From an uncultured Collinsella sp. (lineage in GTDB: Bacteria > Actinomycetota > Coriobacteriia > Coriobacteriales > Coriobacteriaceae), in contig CAUHHV010000025.1 in assembly GCA_959606065.1 (NCBI GenBank), positions 1-28,720 on the forward strand: a stretch of DNA of 28,720 bases, in the 5' to 3' direction. A program made the translations under genes and the position numbers. Position 1 is the first letter of the stretch. The number at the start of each line of letters is the position of its first letter. Positions 22,543-28,720 of the stretch are shown here, piece after piece. The notes beneath the pieces were generated by a model. That model had not been told where the DNA came from and searched no databases. It saw only the letters and a list, made by a program, of their open reading frames with translations.

Positions 22543-22567
22543 TTGATTCCTTCCTTGGACGATGCGC

Positions 22568-23443
22568 CTATACAAGACCCCAGGTCTTGACCTCTTGGTC
22601 GAGCCAGCCATCGGCCAGGCGATCGCAAATCACCTGATCGACCACGGCCGAAAGGTCGCAGCTCTTCTTGGTCGCCACGCCGTAGCCCTGCTCGCCAAAC
22701 TTGACCTCGGGCTGCAGCAGCTCAACGGTCTCGTTCATGTAACCGGCCAGCGTGGAGCGGTCCATGGCAAAGACGTCGATATTGCCGGCATCGAGCGAAC
22801 TCTTGATGATGGGGTAGCCACTAAAGGCCCTAAACTCGGGCTCGCAGCTAAAGCCGTTGTCCTTGATCATCTGCTCGATCAGGCTCTGCGTGGTGGCACC
22901 CTGGCTCACGCCAATGACCTTGCCGTCCAGGTCCTCAATCGAGGTAAAGCCCGAACGCTTCTTAACCATGAGTCCCACGTAGTCGGTGCGGTACGGCGTC
23001 GAGAAATCCCAGCTCTTCTTGCGCTCGTCGGTGATGGTGTAGGTCGCCGCGACCACGTCAAGCTGGCCGTTATCGATCAGCGGGCCGCGCGTCTTGGGCG
23101 TTACGTCGGTAAACTCGACAAGCTCCTGGGCGCGGGCCTCCTTGTAGCTCACGTCAAAGACAGCAGCGGCGATCTGATAGCACAAATCGACTTCCATGCC
23201 CTCAAAGCGGCCCTTGGCGGTGTCGTAATAGCCATAGCCGGGAACATCCTTCTTAACGCCGGCATTCAGATGGCCGCGCGACTTAATGGCCGCAAGCTTG
23301 GACCCCTTGTCGGAGCCCTCGCCGCTGGTGGAGTTGCCGCAACCGGTAAGCGCGGCCCCCGTCAGCGTAAGCATACCGGCGCCCGCCAGCTGCAAAAAGT
23401 GACGGCGCGACACGGCCGCCCTCGTCATATCCGTCATGTCCAT
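22568..23443 (-). CDS. Amino-acid ABC transporter substrate-binding lipoprotein (Tat-type signal)
   Basis: A 291-residue extracellular solute-binding protein, family 3 (SBP_bac_3). The signal region carries a twin-arginine motif, SRRHFLQLAG, followed by a hydrophobic stretch and the lipobox LTGC, so it is probably exported folded and lipid-anchored. The mature part has GYGYYDTAKGRFEGMEVDLC (family signature), the ligand-arginine region TPYRTDYVGLMV and a GVSQGATTQ loop. Three closely spaced ATG codons (23443, 23437, 23428) precede the signal; the first is used here. The gene begins nine bases after the ATPase stop. The ligand is likely a polar amino acid such as glutamate or glutamine, which is not proven. 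Confidence 0.92.
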   Translation of the reverse strand: MDMTDMTRAAVSRRHFLQLAGAGMLTLTGAALTGCGNSTSGEGSDKGSKLAAIKSRGHLNAGVKKDVPGYGYYDTAKGRFEGMEVDLCYQIAAAVFDVSYKEARAQELVEFTDVTPKTRGPLIDNGQLDVVAATYTITDERKKSWDFSTPYRTDYVGLMVKKRSGFTSIEDLDGKVIGVSQGATTQSLIEQMIKDNGFSCEPEFRAFSGYPIIKSSLDAGNIDVFAMDRSTLAGYMNETVELLQPEVKFGEQGYGVATKKSCDLSAVVDQVICDRLADGWLDQEVKTWGLV

Positions 23444-23451
23444 CACCGCGC

Positions 23452-24183
23452 CTAGTGCAGAATCTTGGACAGGAACTCGCGGCAACGCGGGTTCTCGGGG
23501 TTATCGAAGAAATGCTCGGGCGTGCCCTCCTCCAGGATGCGGCCGTCCTCCATAAAGATGACGCGGTCGGCCACCTGGCGCGCAAAGCCCATCTCGTGCG
23601 TCACGCAGATCATGGTGATGTCCTCCTGCGCGAGCTCAATCATAACGTCCAGGACTTCCTGGACCATCTCGGGGTCGAGTGCCGAGGTCGGCTCGTCAAA
23701 CAGGATGATAGGCTGCTTGGTGCACAGGGCACGGGCGATGGCGATGCGCTGCTGCTGACCACCCGAGAGATTCTGCGGATACTCGCCGGCCTTATGTGCC
23801 ATGCCGACGCGCTTGAGCGCAGCGATGGCGATCTCGGTCGCCTCCTCCTTGCTCTTCTTTTGCAGTTTGATGGGCGCGAGCGTCAGGTTGCCCAGCACCG
23901 TCATGTTGGGATACAGGTTGAACTGCTGAAACACCATGGAACTATACTTGCGAGCCATCTCCAGGTGATTCTTTTTGGTGAGCGGCGTACCGTCGATGAC
24001 AACCTCGCCCGACGTGGGCTCCTCCAGATAATCGACGCAACGGATGAGCGTCGATTTACCCGAGCCGGAAGGCCCGATCATTACGAGCTTCTCGCCGCGT
24101 TTGACGGTGAGGTTGATATCTTTGAGCACATGCAGGTCGCCAAAGTACTTGTTGAGATGCTTGATCTCGATCATGTCTGCCAT
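23452..24183 (-). CDS. Amino-acid ABC transporter ATP-binding protein (GlnQ type)
   Basis: A 243-residue ATPase with Walker A GPSGSGKS (37-44), Q-loop MVFQQFNLYPNM, signature LSGGQQQR, Walker B IILFDEPTSALD and the switch histidine in VTHEMGFA. The QQFNLYPNMTVL segment is typical of polar amino-acid importers. It is the first gene of a four-gene transporter operon. The ATG at 24183 has AGGGAAGGGA upstream. Confidence 0.95.
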   Translation of the reverse strand: MADMIEIKHLNKYFGDLHVLKDINLTVKRGEKLVMIGPSGSGKSTLIRCVDYLEEPTSGEVVIDGTPLTKKNHLEMARKYSSMVFQQFNLYPNMTVLGNLTLAPIKLQKKSKEEATEIAIAALKRVGMAHKAGEYPQNLSGGQQQRIAIARALCTKQPIILFDEPTSALDPEMVQEVLDVMIELAQEDITMICVTHEMGFARQVADRVIFMEDGRILEEGTPEHFFDNPENPRCREFLSKILH

Positions 24184-24218
24184 GAATGTCCCTTCCCTGC
24201 GTTTACACGAGTTGAACT

Positions 24219-24224
24219 ATTGTA
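24219..24224 (-). promoter_or_regulatory. Candidate -10 box of the amino-acid transporter operon
   Basis: TACAAT on the minus strand, 36 bases before the ATPase start codon. No clear -35 box; the same hexamer precedes coaX and prs. Confidence 0.3.
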
Positions 24225-24290
24225 CGGAAAGAATCACGTTTCCGCAGCCCACACTACATTCCCGTAAAGAACCCGCAACCTTCCACCTAG

Positions 24291-24395
24291 TCATTGGGGA
24301 CAGACTTAAATGAGTACCTGCTCATTGGGCACTCATTTAAGCCCGTCCCCAATGAGCGTAGCCCGGGCACTCATTTAAGCCTGTCCCCAATGAGT
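24291..24395. repeat. Triple GGGGACAG repeat between yqeY and the transporter operon
   Basis: TCATTGGGGACAGACTTAAA.. (24291-24315) is followed by two inverted copies, ACTCATTTAAGCCCGTCCCC.. (24331-24356) and ACTCATTTAAGCCTGTCCCC.. (24370-24395). The first arm can pair with either copy. No gene lies in this 286-base spacer apart from this block and the yqeY terminator. Confidence 0.85.
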
Positions 24396-24404
24396 GCCCA
24401 GCCC

Positions 24405-24440
24405 AGCAAAAAGGGGCGCGACCATGACGGCCACGCCCCC
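24405..24440 (-). terminator. yqeY terminator
   Basis: On the minus strand, GGGGCGTGGCC pairs with GGTCGCGCCCC (including G-U pairs) around GTCAT, followed by five T residues (A run 24408-24412). It lies about 30 bases after the stop at 24470. Confidence 0.8.
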
Positions 24441-24469
24441 CTAAACATCAACTATGTACCGCTCGGCCC

Positions 24470-24913
24470 CTACGCGAGTTTGGCTCCGACGATCTTTGCC
24501 GCGGCCGGCTTATCGAAGTTGCCACCGGTGGCCTTGCCGAGTGCGCCCATAACCTGGCCCATCTGCTTCTTGGACGTGGCGCCCAGCTCGGCGATAACCT
24601 GCTCGATCAGGGCCTCGAGCTCCTCGCCCGAAACCTGCGCGGGCAGCAGGCTCTCCAGAATCTTGACCTGCTCGGTCAGGTTGTCGGTACGCTCCTGGTC
24701 GGTGCCGGCCTTGATGGACATCTCCAGCGTCTCGCTCGTCTGCTTGATCAGACGCTTGATCATGCTGTTGACGTCTTCCTCGGTCACATCGCGGCGCTCA
24801 TTGACCTCGATATTCTTCACCTCGGCCTTAACCTGGCGAATGATGGACAGGCGAACCTTGTCCTTGGCCTTCATGGCCGCAATCATTTCCTTCTGCAGCT
24901 CTTCGTTGGTCAT
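24470..24913 (-). CDS. yqeY: GatB/YqeY domain protein
   Basis: A 147-residue cytosolic protein of the YqeY family, whose fold is shared with the tail of the GatB amidotransferase subunit and which may bind tRNA; its precise role is not established. It starts NEELQKEMIAAMKAKDKVRL, has the charged helix ERRDVTEEDV and ends with the conserved ATSKKQMGQVMGALGK and AAKIVGAKL. The ATG at 24913 has GAGGAGGA upstream; TTG 24919 is too close to that site. It follows the foldase gene on the same strand, with a GC-rich hairpin (24937-24962) between them. Confidence 0.93.
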   Translation of the reverse strand: MTNEELQKEMIAAMKAKDKVRLSIIRQVKAEVKNIEVNERRDVTEEDVNSMIKRLIKQTSETLEMSIKAGTDQERTDNLTEQVKILESLLPAQVSGEELEALIEQVIAELGATSKKQMGQVMGALGKATGGNFDKPAAAKIVGAKLA

Positions 24914-24936
24914 CTGCAAATCCTCCTCAATAGTGT

Positions 24937-24962
24937 GGGCGGCACTCGCGCGAGCACCGCCC
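24937..24962 (-). other. Intercistronic hairpin between the foldase gene and yqeY
   Basis: GGGCGG..CTCG pairs with CGAG..CCGCCC with two G-U pairs and almost no loop. It has no T tract, so it is more likely an RNA-stability or partial-termination hairpin than a full terminator. Confidence 0.5.
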
Positions 24963-24967
24963 CATGA

Positions 24968-26188
24968 TTACTCAGTCGTCGACGAATCGTCGGTCGAACT
25001 CTTGGTGACACCCTTCAGACTCACGTTATAGGGTACGTCTTTGGGCATGGGGTTGACGGTGATGTCGGCATCCTTCTTGTACTGCTCCAGCCACTCGCTG
25101 TACGCGGTGCTGGCCGCTTGCGTCTTCACCACGTTGGAGACGTACTTTTTGATGTCCTTGGGCACCTGGTTGATGTCATCAACCTGATTATCGACATGGA
25201 AGTAGTCGGTGCACTTGATGATGTGGTAGCCATAGGTCGACTCGACGACTTCGCTCACGTCGCCCTTGTTGAGTCCCTCGAGCGCCGTCTGGTAGCTGTC
25301 GACAAAGGTGGTGAGCTTATCCCAGCCCACATCGCCCTTCTTCTCCTTGGAACCGGTGTCCTCGGAGTACTGCTCAACGGCGTCCTCAAAGCTCAGCTCA
25401 CCGGAGTTGATCTTGTCCAGGCACTCCTGCGCCTTGGCCTTGGCGGCAGCCTTGTCCTCGTCGGAAGCGTCGGAATCAACCTTGATCAGGATGTTCGACG
25501 AGCGGCGGGCGTCGTTGTAGCTGGACAGATTTTCGTTGATGTAATCGACAATCTCGCTGTCCTTGGGCTTGCTCGTGGGCGCGACGGCATCCTTGAGTTT
25601 CTGTTGCGCCAGACTCTCCTTGAGCGAGTCCTTGTAGGTGTCCTCGGTATAGCCGTAGGTCTTGAGGGTCTTCTTAAAGGCCTTGGCTCCGCCCGCGCTC
25701 TTGCACGCGTCCTTCCAAGCCTTCTCGACCTCCTCGTCCGACACCGTCACGCCGTTCTCCTTCTGTGCCTGTTGAAGCAGAATCTGCTGCGTGTAGGAGT
25801 CGATGAGTTGCTTGCGGTACTTCTTGGGCGTGAGGTCGTTGTCAACCAGATACTGCGCCCAATCCTCATCCTTGGTGTAGCCGTAGGACGTGCGCATGCT
25901 CATGATCTGCTTGGTCACGGTGTCCTCGGTAAGGTTGGTGCCGTTGATAGTGGCAGCAACACCGCCGGTCAGCTTGTAGCCCGAGGTGTCCTCAGCCTGC
26001 GACATAAGGCCGGAGCACGCCATCGCCGAGACGGAAAGCAGCATCGCCAGCACGCCGATGACCACCAGAACGATCTTGACGGTCTTAGACACGTACGTCT
26101 TGCGCTGCTTCTTGCGAGAGCTGGAGGCAGCGCGGGCCTGCTGCTCGGGCGTCGGCGCGGCCTCGGAGTTCTTTTTCTTATTTGCCAT
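24968..26188 (-). CDS. Membrane-anchored parvulin-type peptidyl-prolyl isomerase (PrsA/SurA-like)
   Basis: A 406-residue extracytoplasmic foldase. Residues 1-35 are basic and cytoplasmic, followed by one hydrophobic segment (about 36-57, ending SVSAMAC) and then an N-terminal SurA/PrsA-like helical domain containing INGTNLTEDTVTKQI. The parvulin domain (about 225-330) shows SNILIKV, the acidic region LSFEDAVEQYSEDTGSK, GDVGW and STYGYHIIKC, the family's conserved run. C58 follows A-M-A and lacks an aliphatic -3 residue, so lipidation is doubtful and the protein may simply be anchored by its helix. The tail is rich in Ser, Thr and Asp. The ATG at 26188 has AAAGG upstream. Confidence 0.9.
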   Translation of the reverse strand: MANKKKNSEAAPTPEQQARAASSSRKKQRKTYVSKTVKIVLVVIGVLAMLLSVSAMACSGLMSQAEDTSGYKLTGGVAATINGTNLTEDTVTKQIMSMRTSYGYTKDEDWAQYLVDNDLTPKKYRKQLIDSYTQQILLQQAQKENGVTVSDEEVEKAWKDACKSAGGAKAFKKTLKTYGYTEDTYKDSLKESLAQQKLKDAVAPTSKPKDSEIVDYINENLSSYNDARRSSNILIKVDSDASDEDKAAAKAKAQECLDKINSGELSFEDAVEQYSEDTGSKEKKGDVGWDKLTTFVDSYQTALEGLNKGDVSEVVESTYGYHIIKCTDYFHVDNQVDDINQVPKDIKKYVSNVVKTQAASTAYSEWLEQYKKDADITVNPMPKDVPYNVSLKGVTKSSTDDSSTTE

Positions 26189-26257
26189 AGTTGGCCTTTC
26201 GCATAACGAATCGAACAAACGCCATTGTGTCACAACGCAGCCCCCGCGGCACGCTTG

Positions 26258-26348
26258 GTGCATTGGGGACAGATTAATCTGCACCATTTTGGTGCAAAGG
26301 GGACAGCTCTGGCAGCCGGCAGTTAGGGACAGTCCCCAAGTGCCGACT
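26258..26348. repeat. GGGGACAG repeat cluster between the foldase and PTS genes
   Basis: GGTGCATTGGGGACAG (26258-26273) is closed by CTGCACC (26279-26285); GGTGCAAAGGGGACAG follows at 26291-26306; and CGGCAGTTAGGGAC (26318-26331) pairs with GTCCCCAAGTGCCG (26332-26345). Three copies of the motif lie within 90 bases, and the last forms a palindrome just downstream of the PTS gene's stop. Confidence 0.8.
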
Positions 26349-26358
26349 CAGCCCCACC

Positions 26359-26826
26359 TTAGAAGTGGCGGCGGATGGCGTCGACCATGCCCTGGGGCGT
26401 GGTCTGGCCGAGCACGTCGGCTGCGGCATCGGCGCCCATAAAGATGTTCATGAGTGCCTGCAGGGCCTCGACCTGGCCGCCCGGCTCGGCGATGCCCAGA
26501 TTGATGACGATCTGCGCCGGCACCGGAGCGCCCATGCCAGCCATAGCGTTAAATGTCACGGGCGCGGCGGGCTTCACCACCGCGATATAGGGCTTGGCCA
26601 CAAACCCCGGATCGGTATGCGGAATGGCAATGTTTGCCGCCGGCATAGCGAGACCCGTGGGATAGGCATCCTCGCGCGTGCGGACGGCATCGAGCCAACC
26701 GGATGCAATGTAGCCATGTGGTGCAAGCTCGCCCTCAAGCCGCGCGAACACCTCATCCGGCGTCGCACACTCCCAATCAAAAAACACCAACTCAGGCGTA
26801 AACAGCGCTTCGTTATTACCAGACAT
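26359..26826 (-). CDS. Lone PTS sugar-transport IIA protein (fructose/mannitol/galactitol type)
   Basis: A 155-residue cytosolic protein of the PTS EIIA type 2 family (GatA/PtsN-like), which accepts phosphate from HPr on a histidine and passes it to a IIB domain. The active histidine is H70 in IAIPHTDPGFV, and the downstream FNAMAGMGAPVPAQIVINLG and MNIFMGADAAADVL segments match the fold. There is no IIB or IIC gene nearby, so it either serves a transporter elsewhere or has a regulatory role. The ATG at 26826 has AAGGAGG upstream. It follows the AlbA_2 gene after 30 bases on the same strand. Confidence 0.85.
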   Translation of the reverse strand: MSGNNEALFTPELVFFDWECATPDEVFARLEGELAPHGYIASGWLDAVRTREDAYPTGLAMPAANIAIPHTDPGFVAKPYIAVVKPAAPVTFNAMAGMGAPVPAQIVINLGIAEPGGQVEALQALMNIFMGADAAADVLGQTTPQGMVDAIRRHF

Positions 26827-26856
26827 AAGCCGCCTCCTTCTTTTCATTCCCTGTCT

Positions 26857-28323
26857 TTAGGCCCAATACGGAATATACCTTTTGTATTTGGAACCCGCGT
26901 CCTCGTCCTCTTCCTTTATCAATGCCTCTTCCAGGCACTCTTTGATTAGACGAGACATCGCCACCGTGTTTTTCTTTTCATCGGAAAGTCCAAAACGCTC
27001 TCGCAGCGACTGATTGCTCATCGACTCACCTTGGGCATACAAAAGACAGGCATGCCAGTACACGGCGTTTTTTCGCTCACTTTTTTTCATTCGAGTATAC
27101 GGACAGTCGCAATAGAGCGTCACGAGCGTTCCCAGCCCGCCCTCACTCTTGATAACCGGTGAAGGCATGCCGGCTTTTTCGAGCGAATCTACGATTAAAT
27201 CCCAGCCTGTACCGCCTTCTTCGCAAAGATCCATTTGGCGCATGAGGGACGCTATCATCGAATTTCGCGTTTTCGGCTGGGCGTTGAGCACTCGTTCTGC
27301 CGGAATAAGCGTTGTCCCGGGATTAGAGAACTCAATGCGATTGTCGTAAATCGCAACAAGAGGCCCCGCCGTATTGTCAGCAATGTCTTGATGAATCACG
27401 GCGTTTGATAGTAACTCGCGAATCGCCCTTTGAGGATAAGCCGTCTGAATACGTCGAAATGCGCCATCCAGTGCCTCAACAGCCGGAATCATCGACATGA
27501 CCAGCTGTTCAGCCTGTGGAAGCGCCAAAGCGTAGCCCTTGTCGATTTCAGTATCCCCGACAATGTCAAAACTGCCTTTTCCCGCATATCGCACGATTCG
27601 CAGCATGCGTTTCCTGAGCTCCGGGTAGCGAGAGAGCTTTTTTCCCACCAGAAGCATTCCCAAGCGCGTCACACTATATCGGCCGTTATCTTGACGACGA
27701 ATCAGCTCTTGTTCACAAAGAGCAAGCATCACTCCGTCCAAATCGACAGGTCTTCTCAATCTGCACAACTCAAAATACGCATCAACATCTAGTATTTCGG
27801 CGACCTCTCGAGATGTCAGATCTCTCTCAACTACAGCGAGCTCCGCGTTCCCTGACTGTAAGCGACGCCACAGCTCCGCCTCTCGTGCACTACCGGGAAC
27901 CAGTTCTGCCGTCGAAGAGCCCTCTCGAATGTAGGCTGTCTTATCAAAATAGACCGGCTGAGCGCTCGCGGCGTGCACTTTCAACACCACAAAGTGCTTT
28001 GTCTCATGATCAATAACCGCAAACTCGTAATTCGCATTGTTTGAGAGCGCAAGCTTGAGCCACATCAAAAGCTCTTGGTTTCCCTTACCCTTTGCGTGAT
28101 ATGGGTTGAACTGGGTGCCCACAAGCTCATGCGTACCGTCGCTCACGCCCCAGATCTTATAGGCATATGCGCGGCCGCAGTAAGCGGCAGCATTGGCAAG
28201 CGCCGAGATGTCACGCCCCGTTCTAACGGGATCGCTATTGCCTTCTTTAAATTCAAGCCACTCGGTTTCATCAGGATAACCGACGAGTGAATAAATCAGC
28301 TCCATGCCATCTGCTTCACCCAT
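26857..28323 (-). CDS. AlbA_2 (Schlafen-like) domain protein with histidine-kinase-type ATPase domain
   Basis: A 488-residue protein of the AlbA_2-HATPase_c_4 type, annotated in many bacteria as a transcriptional regulator or ATP-binding protein of unknown target. The N-terminal AlbA_2 domain has the ETEWLEFKEG motif (19-28), the helix ISALANAAA (39-47) and WGVSDGTHELVG (58-69). A winged-helix-like region lies around 165-225. The C-terminal GHKL-like ATPase has the N-box ELLSNAVIHQD (303-313) and GGTGWDLI (370-377). A second winged helix may lie near 430-470. Its GC content is lower than its neighbours', which hints at acquisition. AAGGAGG lies eight bases before the ATG at 28323. Confidence 0.85.
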   Translation of the reverse strand: MGEADGMELIYSLVGYPDETEWLEFKEGNSDPVRTGRDISALANAAAYCGRAYAYKIWGVSDGTHELVGTQFNPYHAKGKGNQELLMWLKLALSNNANYEFAVIDHETKHFVVLKVHAASAQPVYFDKTAYIREGSSTAELVPGSAREAELWRRLQSGNAELAVVERDLTSREVAEILDVDAYFELCRLRRPVDLDGVMLALCEQELIRRQDNGRYSVTRLGMLLVGKKLSRYPELRKRMLRIVRYAGKGSFDIVGDTEIDKGYALALPQAEQLVMSMIPAVEALDGAFRRIQTAYPQRAIRELLSNAVIHQDIADNTAGPLVAIYDNRIEFSNPGTTLIPAERVLNAQPKTRNSMIASLMRQMDLCEEGGTGWDLIVDSLEKAGMPSPVIKSEGGLGTLVTLYCDCPYTRMKKSERKNAVYWHACLLYAQGESMSNQSLRERFGLSDEKKNTVAMSRLIKECLEEALIKEEDEDAGSKYKRYIPYWA

Positions 28324-28402
28324 TGAGCCAGCCTCCTTGCGCTCATTTTTGATAACAAAATGTTAAATAGATGATAAATAGAATTATGCGCAATTTGAAG
28401 CC

Positions 28403-28460
28403 GAATGCCAAGTTTTCTGGTCGTTTTCCCAGATAATCTCATGCCGGAAGCTCGGCATTC
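28403..28460. repeat. Structured sequence upstream of the AlbA_2 gene
   Basis: GAATGCC (28403-28409) pairs with GGCATTC (28454-28460), and inside it TCTGG (28416-28420) pairs with CCAGA (28429-28433). The rest of the 275-base spacer (28324-28598) is AT-rich and must hold the promoter of the AlbA_2 gene, but no confident -35/-10 pair was found. Confidence 0.45.
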
Positions 28461-28542
28461 CACATGAGAGTCGACTACTGTAATTGACAGGCAAGAAGAG
28501 CAGCCTATTCAATTCCAGCTAAATCAAGCAGCATAAAGCGCA

Positions 28543-28586
28543 ATAAAAAAGGCGGTTAGGCGTCTTCGATATGCCTAACCGCCTTT
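28543..28586 (-). terminator. purN terminator
   Basis: A perfect 14-bp stem (28548-28561 with 28573-28586, arm AAAGGCGGTTAGGC) with an 11-base loop and a T tract on the minus strand (A run 28545-28550). It lies 13 bases after the stop of the gene at the right edge. Confidence 0.9.
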
Positions 28587-28598
28587 ACAAGCGGGTAA

Positions 28599-28720
28599 TT
28601 ATTTCACAGGATCCACGGCGACCTTGCCGCTCTCCAGCACGTGGACGCGGCCGTCGGCGAGCATTTGCACGACCTCGGGATACAGCACGTGCTCAATCGC
28701 GTGGATGTGCTCCTCGAGCG
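28599..28720 (-). CDS. purN: Phosphoribosylglycinamide formyltransferase, 3' end only
   Basis: The last 39 codons and the stop of a minus-strand gene that enters from the right edge. The translation ends LEEHIHAIEHVLYPEVVQML and then a short tail closing with VDPVK. The IHxIEHxLYPE pattern is characteristic of the C terminus of PurN, which transfers a formyl group to GAR in purine synthesis. It is closed by a strong terminator. The identification rests on this short segment. Confidence 0.8.
   Translation of the reverse strand, partial: LEEHIHAIEHVLYPEVVQMLADGRVHVLESGKVAVDPVK

Noticed and set aside
25118..26206. Plus-strand open frame opposite the foldase gene (362 residues)
   Set aside because: Leu- and Val-rich antisense shadow of a clear parvulin-family gene.

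Overview
The window looks like chromosomal DNA of a high-GC, anaerobic actinobacterium of the class Coriobacteriia, most likely a Collinsella-type gut organism. This is an inference from the GC-rich codon use, the glmU-prs-pth order followed by an NfnAB-type flavin/iron-sulfur pair, the large FMN/4Fe-4S/FAD oxidoreductase, and the many intergenic palindromic repeats. No rRNA, plasmid, phage or CRISPR locus was seen. Almost everything reads as core housekeeping DNA.

Left part (1-10.3 kb): an orphan IS150-OrfA-like helix-turn-helix gene (-); a large Old-Yellow-Enzyme-family oxidoreductase (-); three TCTGTAACA palindromes; an initiator tRNA-Met gene (-); coaX (+); an AAA_14/DUF4143 ATPase (-) bracketed by copies of a 41-bp palindrome; then a minus-strand cluster of a sirtuin, a fused dihydropteroate synthase-HPPK with a long low-complexity insertion, and a biotin-ligase-like protein lacking the usual catalytic motifs; and exodeoxyribonuclease III (+).

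Middle (10.3-20.4 kb): a repeat-rich spacer (10317-10849) holding a palindromic element and a 168-bp element with perfect 33-bp inverted ends; a complete three-gene ECF vitamin/metal transporter (EcfT, fused double EcfA, EcfS; -); then the plus-strand run glmU, prs, pth and the overlapping nfnA-nfnB pair, separated by strong terminators and by inverted repeats.

Right part (20.4-28.7 kb, all minus): a cytidylate-kinase-like protein, a four-gene polar amino-acid ABC transporter (ATPase, Tat-type lipoprotein, two permeases), a YqeY protein, a membrane-anchored parvulin-type foldase, a lone PTS IIA protein, an AlbA_2/HATPase regulator and, cut by the window edge, the 3' end of purN.

No clearly new multi-gene system was found. 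The most unusual features are (i) several families of intergenic palindromes, including a dispersed GGGGACAG family and one repeat-like block that is translated as the linker of the fused ECF ATPase, (ii) the DHPS-HPPK fusion with about 140 extra residues inside the DHPS barrel, (iii) the motif-less biotin ligase homologue, and (iv) the ATPase gene framed by identical palindromes.
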